A stretch of 53,500 nucleotides of DNA, taken from positions 1,285,879-1,339,378 of the forward strand of contig CAJNDS010002202.1 in assembly GCA_905221605.1 (NCBI GenBank), in the 5' to 3' direction. This stretch comes from Symbiodinium natans. Lineage: Eukaryota; Sar; Dinophyceae; Suessiales; Symbiodiniaceae. Below the pieces are notes generated by a model that did no database searches, was not told the origin of the DNA, and saw nothing but the letters and a program-made list of their open reading frames with translations. Shown here piece after piece: positions 41,463 through 51,695 of this stretch; within the stretch, counting starts at the first letter, position 1, and each line of letters starts with the position of its first letter. The translations under genes and the position numbers were made by a program.

Positions 41463-42739
41463 GTAAAATGCCCTGGAGATTTTTTTGGGGGTGGGGGAGT
41501 TTAGGGTTTAGGGTTTAGGGTTTAGGGCTTAGGGTTTAGGGTTTAGGGTTTAGGGTTTAGGGTTTAGGGTTTAGGGCGTATGGCTGAGGGCTTAGGGTTT
41601 AGGGTTTAGGGTGGAGAGAGTTTAAGGTTCTGGGGTTTAGGGGTTCGGGATTTTGGAGTTTCAGGGGCTTAGAGGTATTGGGTGTTGGGTTGGGAGTCTT
41701 GGGTTTTAGGGTTTAGGGTTTAGGGTTTAGGTTTAGGGTTGAGCGCCGTGTTTGGGGGTTGAGCGTCTAGGGATTTGCGGCTTCGGGGTTAAAGCGGTGG
41801 GCGTTGACAGGGTCTACCGTCGAGAAGCCCTGAAACCTAAACAGCGTAGGTCCTACAACCCTAAAACCCTAAAACCCTAAAGCCCCAGAACCCCTAAGAA
41901 CCCCTAAACCCTAAACCCTGGAACCCCTAAGAACCCCTCAACCCTGGAAACCCCGAAACCCTAAATCCTAAAACCCTAAAACCTTAAACCGCGAAACCCT
42001 AAAACCCTCGAACCCTCAAACCCTACAACCCTAAGCCCCAAAACACTGGTATTTACAGCGTTAGTGCTCCTCTACACAACATGCTGCACCAGGATGTTTG
42101 ACGTTTCTGAGATTCTGTAACAAGACGCACTGTCACAAGGCTTATGCGAACGGTGTGTCGTCATGATGCTCGAACCACTAACAACTGCCGGCAGAGGCAA
42201 CATAAAAGGAAAAAACAAAAACGCGCAAAACTGACCCTCGTGTGCATGTCGTGGAACATCGTAAATACCATGCTTTTATGTGCTTGTTTGCCGCCATTGC
42301 AGCCTTTCACTAGAACGCACGAAGTGAAAGGAGTGATGTGTACGTCTCTGTCATGTATTTCAGCTATTTGTAGCTTCACAAGATAAAAACAAAAAAGACA
42401 AACATTGGGTTGTTGCAGTGTTTCTTGCTGTGGGACATCCTAACCTAATTCTCGCGTTCCTGGAAAATGCACATACAAACTGTGCTCGAGCAGCTGAAAC
42501 CCACGCGAAAACAGGGGCCGCACCTCCAAGTCACCAGGTTACTTTACGCGCCTGTGACCCTCTAAAACCCCAAACCCCTAGAACCCGAGAAACCCGAGAA
42601 ACACTAAAACCCCTACAAACCCTATAAGCCCCATAAACCCTCAGACCCTAGAAACCCTAAAACCCTGAAACCCTAAAACCCCCAAACCCTATGACCCCTT
42701 AGTCCCAAGACCCCCAAATCCCTTCAAGCCCTACGAGTT
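41463..42739. other. Arrays and an array-free unique stretch
   Basis: 41500-41740 TTTAGGG-type and 41850-42040 CCCTAAA-type arrays with AACCCCTAAG variants. 42050-42550 is unique, lower in GC, open for about 70-80 codons on either strand without other support. Confidence 0.55.
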
Positions 42740-42960
42740 CTTGGAGGTTCATGGTACATATAAACCAAGTATAACTGTACTTCTACCCGTACTTCTAACC
42801 ATATTAGGGCACTTCAGGGGCATATAAGTGGGTTATATAAATACAGTAATAATTGGCTAACAAGTACCCCTAAACCCTAAAACCTAAACCCTTAACCCTA
42901 AACCATAAAGTACAGTTATAGTTTTTTAATACATACCACGAACCTCCAAGTAGAAGCCTA
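42740..42960. mobile_element. Family-2 inverted-repeat element with an internal array
   Basis: Ends CTTGGAGGTTCATGGTA and TACCACGAACCTCCAAG. A CCCTAAA-type insert at about 42868-42907 has AAGTAC on both sides. It lies against the coding-like segment that follows, so it may begin an intron. Confidence 0.65.
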
Positions 42961-42962
42961 TT

Positions 42963-43029
42963 CTGGGGGGCCCCGACATCTGGCTCGGGCGAACGGCCCA
43001 GAAGAAGAGCCACGACCAGCACCAGCACC
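42963..43029 (-). CDS. Candidate exon, hydrophobic
   Basis: VLVLVVALLLGRSPEPDVGA then PQN, 19 of 22 third positions C or G. Acceptor CGACTCTGCCCCAG. Could be a signal or membrane segment. The downstream end abuts the family-2 element; the donor is unclear (possibly GA). Confidence 0.45.
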
Positions 43030-43366
43030 CTGGGGCAGAGTCGGGGTCGGTTGAGGGGGTCCGTGGCTCTAAACGATGGTTTAGGGTTTAGGGTTTAGGG
43101 TTCAGGGTTTATAGGGTTTAGGGTTTAGGGTTTAGGGTTTCAGGTTGGGGGTTTGGGGTTTCAGGGATCTCGGGTTTCAAGCTGTCCTGGGTTCAGGTTT
43201 CTGCATCGTGAAAAGTCGAGGGCACAGGGGGTTTAGGATTTATGGTCAGCGGTTTGACGGAAGGCGGGATAGATCCTTCTAGTAGACCACACATGCCAAC
43301 AGCCACCCCCAAAACACTCTGAAACGGGTAATTCCTGTAGTCCCGACGAAGAACCGGCCAGCTGCG

Positions 43367-43469
43367 CTCCTACTTCTTCATGAGGCACCCTATGTCCCCC
43401 TATATATACCCTTTAAGGGATTATACAGGGTACCTCATTCCCTCATTCTCTACTAACCAACAGTAGGAG
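43367..43469. mobile_element. Introner-like inverted-repeat element, left end damaged
   Basis: The interior CCCCCTATATATACCCTTTA and right end TCTCTACTAACCAACAGTAG match the permease intron in reverse. The left inverted end keeps only CTCCTACT. Confidence 0.6.
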
Positions 43470-43689
43470 TTGCAATGGCAGAGCCAAATCGGCGTCATCG
43501 TAAAGCCCAGAAGAAACGGAAAGGAGCAGCTCCAAACCCTCCATCCCGCAAAATCCCCGGTCTCCAAACACAAGCTGAAAATGAAACCCAAAACCCCCAG
43601 GACCAAAAAACACCCATCTATCACTCTGTCTGTCCGTCTGGCTAGCTGTCTGTCCGCCTCACTCTCTCTCACTCTCTCTTTCCCTCCCG

Positions 43690-44016
43690 CTCTCTCTGCT
43701 TCTTCTTCTTCATCTTCTTGCTCTTCTTTTTCTTCTTATTCTTCTTCGTCTTCTTCTTATTGTGATTATTTTCCTTCTTCGTCTTCTTATTATTGTTATT
43801 CCTCTTCTTCTTCTTCTTCTTCTTCTTCTTCTTCTTCTTCTTCTTCTTCTTCTTCTTCTTCTTCTTCTTCTTCTTCTTCTTCTTCTTCTTTGTCTGCTTC
43901 TTCTTCTTCTTCTGCACACAAAAGGGCCTCCCCCCCCAGCGAGAGGGACCCGGCCGCGACGGCCAAGTGGTTCTGTGTCCGCTTAGCAACCGGCTTTCGG
44001 AGAGGTCTCTCACTCA

Positions 44017-44057
<41 letters not shown>
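43690..44057. repeat. (TTC)n and (CT)n microsatellites
   Basis: TTC repeats, impure then pure, at about 43696-43915; CT repeats at 44018-44056 leading straight into a TTTAGGG array. The serine-, phenylalanine- and leucine-rich frames are artefacts. Confidence 0.95.
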
Positions 44058-44058
<1 letters not shown>

Positions 44059-44145
44059 GGGTTTAGGGTTTAGGGTTTAGGGTTTAGGGTTTAGGGTTTA
44101 GGGTTTAGGGTTTAGGGTTTAGGGTTTAGGGTTTAGGGTTTAGGG
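44058..44145. repeat. Perfect TTTAGGG array
   Basis: About 12 heptamers abutting the CT microsatellite. Confidence 0.95.
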
Positions 44146-45294
44146 ATTCCGAGGTGCGCCACGGCGATGCCATTGCAGACCCGGCAGCAGCACCCCAAGC
44201 AACCCATGGCCGGCTGCTTTGGGGAAATCGGAGCTAAGCCCCGCTGAGCCCCGTGAGGGGCTGAGGGTCCAGGGTTGGTTTACGGATTGCGGTTTGGTGT
44301 TTACGGTTTGGGGTAGCTGGTGTAGGGGGAGTTAGGTGTGCGAAGGTTGCCTGCTCTTCCTTAGGCTTAGGGGGACAAGGGCTTTGGGGGGGTTTTTAGG
44401 GTTTAGGGTTTAGGGTTTAGGGTTTAGGGTTCAGGGTTTAGGGTTCAGGGTTTAGGGTTAAGGTTGAAGGCTCAGGAGTTGGGGGTTGGGGCTTAGGGGC
44501 TTCGGGGCTTAGGTCTCCATAAGCCCAGAAATTGCTATGATAAATCCAGCTCGAGACCCAGGCAGCGCAAGGCGAGCAGAAGGAGGCTTGGGAGTGGGGC
44601 TTGTGTTTGAGGTTTCGATCACGCACTCAACCCGAAACCCCTAAACCCCAAACCCCAAACCCTAAAGGGCTCGAATTCCCAAACCCAAAACTTTCTCTAA
44701 ACCCTAAATCCTAAAACCATGAACGGCCCGACCCTAAACCCTAAACCCTGAACCCTGAACCCTAAACCCTAAACCCTGAACCATAAACCCTGAACCCTAA
44801 ACCCCAAACCCTAGACCCCAAACCCTTTCCCAGGGCTTTAGGGGCTCGGGCCCATGGTCTGCTGCTAGAAAAGGGTTTAGGGTTTAGGGTTTAAGCTTTA
44901 GGGTTTTCTAGGGTTTAGGGTTTAGGGTTTCGGGTTTAGGGTGTAGGGTGTAGGGTGTAGGGTTTAGGGTTTTCGGGTTTAGGGTTCCAAGCCCTGGCAT
45001 CTAGAGCTGAACCCTAAGCTCCAAATCCCAAATCCCAAATCCCAAACCCTAAAACCCTAAAACCCCAAAGCCCCAAACCCAAAACCCCAAACCCTAAACC
45101 AACCCCAAGACCCCAAAACCCCCAAAACCCCCAAAACCCCAAAACCCTAAACCCTAGACCCTGAACCCGAAACCCCAAACCCAAAACCCTAAACCCCAAA
45201 CCCTAAAACTCGAAACCCTAAGCCTCAAACCCTAAACCCTAAACCCTAAACCCTAAACCCTAAACCCTAAACCCTAAACCCTAAACCCAAGAGA
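44146..45294. other. Arrays with two coding-like spacers
   Basis: 44150-44240 is open on both strands; the minus strand has an ATG with MGCLGCCCRVCNG, the plus a frame ending QPMAGCFGEIGAKPR. Minus 44515-44605 reads FCSPCAAWVSSWIYHSNFW without a clear donor. 45200-45290 is a CCCTAAA array. Confidence 0.45.
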
Positions 45295-45406
45295 ATGGCG
45301 CGAACCCGCGGCCCCGAGGGCGGCGCGGTGGAGGCTCTGAGCCGGTTCGGCCCCTTTTGGGCTTTTGCCGGAGGCCGCCTGGCAGAGGGCTTTTTTAGGG
45401 CTTGGG
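45295..45406 (+). CDS. Gene H, exon 1 with start codon
   Basis: ATG opens MARTRGPEGGAVEALSRFGP then FWAFAGGRLAEGFFRAW, with third positions about 85 percent C or G. Donor G|GTTTAGGG. CCCAAG just before ATG is a possible trans-splice or cis acceptor. The minus strand is open too. Family unknown. Confidence 0.45.
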
Positions 45407-46094
45407 GTTTAGGGTCTAGGGTTTAGGGTTTAGGGTTTGGGGTTTAGGGTTTAGGGTTTAGGGTTTGGGGTTTGGGGTTTAGGGTTTAGGGGTTTGGGGT
45501 TTAGGGTTTGGGGTTTAGGGTTTAGGCATCAGGGTTTAGGGTTTAGGGGTTAGGGTTTAGGGTTCAGGGTTCAGGGTTCAGGGTTTAGGGTTGAGGGATT
45601 AGGGTTTAGGGTTTAGGGTTTAGGGTTTAGGGTTTAGGGCGGCTTTAGGGGGGACTTAGGGCTTGGGATTTTGTAGGGTTGAGGGGGCTTGGGGGTGTAG
45701 GGTAAGGGTTTCGTTTTGGGGTTTTGCGTTTTCGGGTTGTTGGGGCTTGGGGTTTAGGGTTAGGGTTTTTGGTTTGGGGTTTTATGGTTTAGGGCTTGGG
45801 GTTTGGGGTTTTAAATTTAGGGTTTGGGGCTGGGGTTTGGAGTTAAGGTTTCAGGGTTTTCGGATTTGGGGTTTTCGGGTTGTTGGGGCTTGGGTTTAGG
45901 GTTAGGGGCGTTTTACGATTTAGGGCTTGGGGCTTCAAGGATTTGGGTTTCGGGGCTTGTGTATGATCTTGAGTGTTGGGCTTGGGGCTTTGGGTCTGGG
46001 GTTTTGGGGCCTAGAGTTTTCGGGTTTGGGGCTTGGGTTGAAGGATCTTAAGGCGCAGGGTGTCGGGTTTAAGGTTTCGCTCCCTCCCGCGAAG

Positions 46095-46141
46095 ATTCAT
46101 CCACGCCAGTATATAGTGAACCTTACAAGTACGAAGGGCTG
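46095..46141 (+). CDS. Gene H, exon 2
   Basis: SSTPVYSEPYKYEGL in the phase set by exon 1 (the split codon gives D). Acceptor GCTCCCTCCCGCGAAG, donor CTG|GTTTGAG. A second frame (YIVNLTSTKGWFERRRLRH) is also protein-like. Confidence 0.45.
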
Positions 46142-46267
46142 GTTTGAGAGGCGTCGTCTTCGGCATTGTGAGGCCGGGTTAGGGCTCAAGCACCAAGATT
46201 GCGGTTTAGCTTCACCGAAAACTCTACACCCTAAACCCTTAACCCAAAGCCCTAAACCCTAAACCCT

Positions 46268-46456
46268 AAACCCTTCTGGGGGGTTGAAGAGGGGTATGTC
46301 ACCCAAGGTTAATACCCCCACTACTCCCGAAGACACCCTAAGCTTCCCTAAGGTTCCCTAGGTACCTGCCCCCATGAACCCTAAACCCTAAACCCTAAAC
46401 CCTAAACCCTAAACCCCAAACCCCTCCCCCCATGAACCCCCCTCCCTTAAGGACCC
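46268..46456. mobile_element. Family-4 element copy split by an array
   Basis: The interior and right end match 16832-17068 in reverse. CCCCCATGAACCC occurs just before and just after a CCCTAAA array (about 46380-46425). Lies in gene H intron 2. Confidence 0.65.
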
Positions 46457-46749
46457 TTTGAAACGTAGAACATGGTACTGGAATGCAATATTGGCTTGTG
46501 TTTTTTTGCACATTCTATGATTGTATTCGTGTACATGGTAACGTTGTTTTCTGAATACATAACTAAGTATATATACATATAATCAGCAAGCTGAACTACA
46601 ATGAACACCTAAACCCCAAACCCTAAACCCTAAACCCCAAGCCCGAAGCCCTAAGCCCTGAGCCCCAAGCCCTAAGCCCTAAGCCCCAAACCCTAAACCC
46701 TAAGCCCTAAGCCCTAAACCCTTGCTTCCCCGCGCTGCTGCTTCCGAAG

Positions 46750-46803
46750 CCCCTTCAGTCCGCCTGGATGGGAATGCCGGTGGAGCGGCGTGCCTCGTTG
46801 AGG
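46750..46803 (+). CDS. Gene H, exon 3
   Basis: PLQSAWMGMPVERRASLR, phase 0 both sides. Strong pyrimidine-rich acceptor GCGCTGCTGCTTCCGAAG; donor AGG|GTTCAC. The minus strand could also encode a short terminal exon. Confidence 0.45.
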
Positions 46804-46832
46804 GTTCACAGGGTTCAGGGTTGAGGGTTAGG

Positions 46833-47020
46833 CTTAAGAGGGTTTAAGGGTTTAAGGGTTTAAGGGTTTAAGGGTTTAAGGGTTTAAGGGTTTAAGGTTT
46901 TAAGGGTTTAAGGGTTTAAGGGTTTAAGGGTTTAAGGGTTTAAGGGTTTAAGGGTCTAAGGGTTTAAGGGTCTAAGGGTCTAAGGGTTTAAGGGTTTAAG
47001 GGTTTAAGGGTTTTAGGGTT
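46833..47020. repeat. TTTAAGGG 8-base variant array
   Basis: About 22 units of GGGTTTAA with few changes, a longer unit than the usual heptamer. The matching CCCTAAAA 8-mer array follows at 47114-47180. Confidence 0.95.
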
Positions 47021-47522
47021 TAGGGCTTAGGGTGATGAAGGTTTGCGCTTCTTGGGGGATGAGGGGTCCGGGGGAAGCTTTGTTGTGAAGTTGTGCTGGG
47101 GCCCACCTACTTTCAAACCCTGAACCCTAAAACCCTAAAACCCTAAAACCCTAAAACCCTAAAACCCTAAAACCCTAAACCCTAAACCCTAAACCCTCAA
47201 CCCTTTGAATCCTGAGCACTAGCCTTCTAAACCCCCTTAACCCACTGAACCCCCTAAACCCCTTAAACCCTGAACCGGTTGCCGCCTCGTTGTCACCCTG
47301 AATGGTGGCTCCTACAACTTATACCTTGGAGCATAGGGTTGAGATTTAGGGTTTAGGGTTTATGTTTTCGCGTTTAGGGCTTACAGAGGGTTGGCCCAAG
47401 CTCTGGATCCCCTCGTATCGACTCTTATCGACTCTTAAGCGCATCAAGCGAGGCGGGAGGGGGGTTGGGGGGGTAGTGAGCTCCATCATGTCCTTTTTGG
47501 GGCCCACTTGCTGTAAAACCAG

Positions 47523-47590
47523 TTGCTGCAAGGAACGGTCTGGGAGTTTGAGATCATTTCGCCCACACATCCAGAAAAAACCCAAGGGGG
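47523..47590 (+). CDS. Gene H, exon 4
   Basis: LLQGTVWEFEIISPTHPEKT then QG, phase 0 in (matching exon 3) and 2 out. Acceptor CTGTAAAACCAG; donor GG|GTTTAGGG. Other coding-like sequence at 47280-47340 and 47385-47460 may add exons. Confidence 0.5.
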
Positions 47591-47688
47591 GTTTAGGGAT
47601 GAGGGTTTAGGGTTTAGGGTTTAGGGATCAGGGTTTAGGGTTTAGGGTTGAGGGTTTCGGGTTGAGGGTTTAGGGTTGAGATTTTTAG

Positions 47689-47775
47689 GTCCCCAAACTC
47701 CACGCCGGACTCTACTCCCAAGTGCCGCACGAGATCAATCTGCATGTCGCCGGGGAGGCACCTGGCTCAAGCCAG
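47689..47775 (+). CDS. Gene H, exon 5
   Basis: Acceptor GAGATTTTTAG, donor CAG|GTTTCTGG. Phase 0 reads KLHAGLYSQVPHEINLHVAG; the phase inherited from exon 4 reads SPNSTPDSTPKCRTRSICM. Both join in frame to exon 6 through alternative AGs, so the frame is undecided. Confidence 0.5.
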
Positions 47776-47919
47776 GTTTCTGGGTGGTTTGGGGTTTAGG
47801 GTTTAGGATTAAGGATTTAGGGTTTAGGGCTTAGGGTTTAGGGTTAGGGTTTAGGGCTTAGGGTTTAGGTTTAGGACTTAGGGTTTAGGTTGTTTAGGGT
47901 TTAGGGTTTAATGTTCAGG

Positions 47920-48013
47920 GCTTAAGGTTTAGGGTTTAGGGTTTAGGGTTTAGGGTTTAGGGTTTAGGGTTTAGGGTTTAGGGTTTAGGGTTTAGGGTTT
48001 AGGGTTTAGGGTT
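47920..48013. repeat. TTTAGGG array in gene H intron 5
   Basis: About 13 perfect heptamers. The acceptor of exon 6 follows within 15 bases. Confidence 0.95.
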
Positions 48014-48025
48014 GGGGGTTGAGAG

Positions 48026-48167
48026 AATGCTCGGCGGGCGCACGCTGGCCCTCATCCACGCCCAGCAGCCTAAGAACAGGAAAGCCCTCAATAGACACGG
48101 CCACCTGTTGCGGACAGGAATCCTCCGCTCCTTGAGTCCCTTTGAGAAAATCCCCCCTAAACCCTAA
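48026..48167 (+). CDS. Gene H, terminal exon, stop inside an array
   Basis: Reads MLGGRTLALIHAQQPKNRKA, then LNRHGHLLRTGILRS and a PPKP tail; the stop TAA is the TAA of the second CCCTAAA unit. Basic. 46 codons from the internal ATG, C/G-rich third positions. The 3' UTR would begin with repeat. Confidence 0.55.
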
Positions 48168-48872
48168 ACCCTAAACCCTAAACCCTAAACCCTAAACCCT
48201 AAACCTGACACCGTAAACCCACGAGCCGATCCTCCTTCTCCCGAGACCCGAAAAACCTTCAATGTCGCATGCGCATGTCTCGAGTTGCTGGAGCCGGACG
48301 CGGCTACGTGGCCCAACTTTGGGGTTCTGCGGTCTAGGGTTCAGATTGTTGGTGTTTAGGGTTTAGGGTTTAGGGTTTGGGGTTTGGGGTTTAGGGTTTG
48401 GGGTTTAGGGTTTAGGGTTCAAGGGTTTAGGGTTTGATGTTTTTGGGCTTAGGCTTTAGGGAACTCTTGGGTGTGAAGCGCATATGATTTGTCGATGTTG
48501 TTGTTGTGAATGTGCACGACATGCTGCTTCACAACTTAGGGTTTAGGGTTTAGGGTTTAGGGTTTAGGGTTTAGGGTTTAGGGTTTAGGGTGTAGGGTTT
48601 AGGGTTTTGGGTTACAGGGCTCGGGTTGTTGGAGAAAAAGGCAACATAGACACACAGGGATATTAGTGCATAAAATTACATAAAGAATCTGCGCACCCTC
48701 TTTTTCTGGCTGCAAATGGAACCTCAGCAGTGACGCTGCTTAGGGTTTAGGGTTTAGGGTTTAGGGTTTAGGGTTTAGGATTTAGGGTTTAGGGTTTAGG
48801 GTTTAGGGTTTAGGGTTTAGCACCCTCGTTTTCTAGAGGGGTGGTATCTCCGACGATGCAAACTCCCCCAAG
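48168..48872. repeat. Convergent intergenic region
   Basis: CCCTAAA array to 48205, GC-rich spacer, then TTTAGGG arrays at 48355-48440, 48535-48600 and 48735-48820. Genes H and the permease converge here. No other gene supported. Confidence 0.7.
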
Positions 48873-50368
48873 TCACGAGAAGAACAGCCTCTTGGTGACC
48901 ATGTAGAGCGCAAGGAGGTAGAGTAAGGTGACTGCCGTATAGCCTATGCGATTGGCAAAGGCAGACTTCAGAGGTCGATCGACATCGAACTCTTTCTTGA
49001 GATTCAGCTTCTGGCGGCATCTGATGAGAAGAATCATGGGGCACAGGAACGAGACCGACAGCCCAGCATAGCCTCCCACATACTGGATCACCGCCTGCAC
49101 GTCCGTGGTGATGAGGGCCACCGTGAAGGGTGGCGTAAGCACGGCCATGGTAAGGCCGACGTTCGAGAACGTGTAGGGTGACTCAGGGTCGGCGGGCTTC
49201 ACGCCAAGCCACTGGCCCATGGTGTTGCGCGTCGTGATGGCCGCAATGGGAATGCTGGCAATGGCCATGGTCGGGTAGGCCAGCAGGAAGAGCGCCACGG
49301 CCCCTCCGGCCAGGCTCAAGGGAGAGAAGTTCAGGTTGTACAAGGGCTGGATCTTGCAGTAGTGCCCCCCGGGCATCGATGAGCACTTAGTCCACCTCTC
49401 CTCCTCCCAAGCCACCAGCGCCGTACCGCAGATGGAGATGATTAGCCTGGTGTTGAACTTGGGGACCCCTGGCAGAGATCTTGATAGTAGCTGCTTCTTA
49501 GGAATTCCAATTGCAGTGCCCAAATATGTGCAAAAAAAGCACTCCCAAGGATCCCTGAGCAACAGGTAGATGGAGGAGAAGGCCGTGATGATGACTTTGG
49601 GGGCCTTGGTCTGCTCCTCCAAGGGTGAGATCATGCTGGGAAGGTAGTGGTGAATGCCACAGAGCCACACTGAGTTCCCGAAGACTGCGACGAAGCCACT
49701 CGGTCTCCAGAGAGGAATACGTATGGCCTCCAAGCCCTCTTCTTGCAGTCGCTCGATCGATTTGCAGACGCCCACGGTGAGCAGGATTGCGATAGCCAGG
49801 AAGCGGCACCACATGATCACTACGGTGAACTTCTTGGTATTCTGCAGGTTCTTGAAGCACAAGGGGAGCGTGATGAAGAACACGGCGACCACGCAGCACG
49901 TGTAGACCTGATCCTCATCGGGTTCCGGGTAGCCCAGGAGGCTCGCAGCTCCCAGAATCGTGTGCGCCATCGACTGGTTCACCGTGACCACCAGGGCAGA
50001 GACCGTGCCATAGGTGAAGACCAAGATCATCACGTAGATGCCAGCTGCAATGATCTTGTCAGCCCTTCCTTCCTTCAGCACGCGCTCCCCGACGGCTCCC
50101 AGCTCCACGCGCTCGCGGATCTTGAACTCGCGCTCCGGGTTCTTGATGCGGTTCTCGGCCTGAAAGAACTGAACGGTCTTGCCTCTGAAGCCGCTCGTAG
50201 GGGTCGCGTTGTCCTCCAACAGCTTCTTGCGCAAAGAGTGCACCTCTTCTTGAGAGACACGCTCCACGTGCTCTCTCAGAGCCTGGCGTACTTCTGTTGG
50301 CTGCTCCTCGAGAACTTGCTTTTCGGCTTCCTCGTACTCAAGGGCGTTGGCGATGGTCAGCGCCTCAC
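48873..50368 (-). CDS. Amino acid permease, exon 2
   Basis: Second exon of a predicted 594-residue permease, 497 codons plus stop. From the split codon it opens EALTIANALEYEEAEKQV, a charged loop of about 100 residues, then multiple hydrophobic helices such as YVMILVFTYGTVSALVVTV, AVFFITLPLCFKNL, AVALFLLAYPTMAIASIPIA and AVTLLYLLALYMV. Topology and the N-terminal motif fit the AAAP (SLC32/36/38) family, which move amino acids across membranes with H+ or Na+; substrate unknown. One stretch (about 49390-49580) is less typical and might hide a further intron, though the frame stays open. Both neighbouring genes are unrelated. Family call firm, function inferred. Confidence 0.92.
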
Positions 50369-50491
50369 CTTACTGTTGGTTGGTAGGGAATGAGGGACTG
50401 AGGTACTCTATGTCATCCCTTAAAGGGTATATATAGGGGGATCTGGGGGGTACCTCATTCCGTCATTTCCTACTAACCAACAGTAAGTCAC
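50369..50491 (-). mobile_element. Introner: element forming the permease intron
   Basis: 123-bp intron. The element (50369-50487) has inverted ends CTTACTGTTGGTTAGTAGG / CCTACCAACCAACAGTAAG and is flanked by GTGA on both sides (50488-50491 and 50365-50368). One GTGA copy supplies the GT donor, the element's TAAG end supplies the AG acceptor, and removal restores the reading frame (ATGT|GTGAGG). Known class of intron-generating transposon in some algae and dinoflagellates. Confidence 0.85.
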
Positions 50492-50780
50492 ACATGAAGG
50501 TGGCTGTCATGAAGGAAATGATCATCGAGGCCAAGATAATCAGAGCACCCAGGAGGATCCCAGCTTGTGCAAAGCCATAGGGAAAGGTGAGCACGGACAG
50601 CCCAGTCAAGGAATTCATCATAAAGATCACGCCCTCGGAAAACTTCATCTTGCTGCCCAGCTTATTCTGCACCCGTTCATCGGCTGCCTCCGAGAATTGA
50701 CGCTTGAAGCTCTCGCGTCGGGTCTCCGGGAAGATCCTGGATTGCTCCGTGGGGAGGGAGGCACTTCCCTCCCCCGCCAT
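50492..50780 (-). CDS. Amino acid permease, exon 1
   Basis: Starts at the first ATG with a good context (CAGCATGGC). A polar tail of about 50 residues precedes SEGVIFMMNSLTGLSVLTFP and YGFAQAGILLGALIIL, the first two helices; this matches the conserved AAAP N-terminal region (a small-residue helix followed by P-Y-x-F and Q-A-G). Ends in phase 1 at the introner. A TTG-initiated frame extends 11 codons upstream but is less likely. No promoter motif recognised. Confidence 0.9.
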
Positions 50781-51690
50781 GCTGAGATGAAGAACCGTTT
50801 TGCGTTGCGTCAACTATAGCAGCTTGTCCGTATGGCTTATGCGAGACAAAGTCTGCAGTCGTGGTAAGTAGGCTGTGGTTTAGGTTCATGATGCTTCATG
50901 ACTCAGGGCTATTGCTATTGTTTGGCTGGTGGGATCTTGTGTGGACTGCATCTCTCAGGTTCGTCACGAGATCGAGCAAGGTTTAAAACGGCGGCTCTGC
51001 CACAATGGGTCTTGGGCGTAGGGCTTAGGGATGTTTAGGGTTGAGATTGTAGGAAGTTTGCGCAAAGTGTGTCAAACATTGAACATTGTGTTCTGCGACC
51101 CAGGGGCGAGAGGCCCCAACGGATTCACTTTGACCTTTGAAAAACTAGCATAGATGCTCCCTGTCCAGCATGGTCTGCTGTGACAAATGCGACTATGCCT
51201 TTGGACTACTTTTTGCTTAAGAACCCCCAAAAACACAACATAAACCCCCTTCATTGCCCTTACGTGGAATGATTCTCTGTCTTCTTTTTGGGGTGGTTCT
51301 TAAGCAAACAGCAGTGAATACGTGCCTGCCTTTTTCTTTGCACGCATGATTTGCGGTGCTGTCGGTGGCGAGCTTCATCTCCCATCCCTTCAGGCTGAGA
51401 ACCTGGCAGGGCAGAGTCGTCGAAATTTTTCATTTCAGGGAACAGGAGATAACAAAACAATAGACCGCCCTAAACCCTAAGCCCTCAACCCGCAGCCGCG
51501 CGATGCCTTTTATCAACTATTCCCCCTCCTCACCTCCGCGGCGAGGGCTTTCCGGCGCTGCGGAAGAAGGGAAGAAGCTGCGGCGCTCCTGGAAGACCTG
51601 CAAGGTGTAGGATTTGGGGTTTGGGGTTTAGGGTTGTAGGGTTTAAGGGCCTAGGGTCTAGGGTTTAGTACCGGGCGCTGGGATGAAGAT
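50781..51690. other. Upstream and unique region
   Basis: Array-poor, with isolated TTTAGGG words at 51025-51040 and 51610-51670. Two short minus frames of 60-66 codons have no support. Presumably permease 5' flank; no promoter or spliced-leader acceptor could be assigned. Confidence 0.6.
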
Positions 51691-51695
51691 CTTGG

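Noticed and set aside
43470-44080. Serine-, lysine- or phenylalanine-rich proteins
   Set aside because: Translations of (TTC)n and (CT)n microsatellites.
44150-44240. Start exon of a dually acylated protein (MGCLGCC N-terminus) on the minus strand
   Set aside because: Suggestive, but the plus strand of the same bases is a good terminal exon and no clear donor follows, so no gene is called.
93-48820. A true chromosome end or subtelomere
   Set aside because: Arrays are internal, of both orientations, interrupted every 100-300 bases by unique sequence, and stop 5 kb before the right edge; neither window edge is an array.
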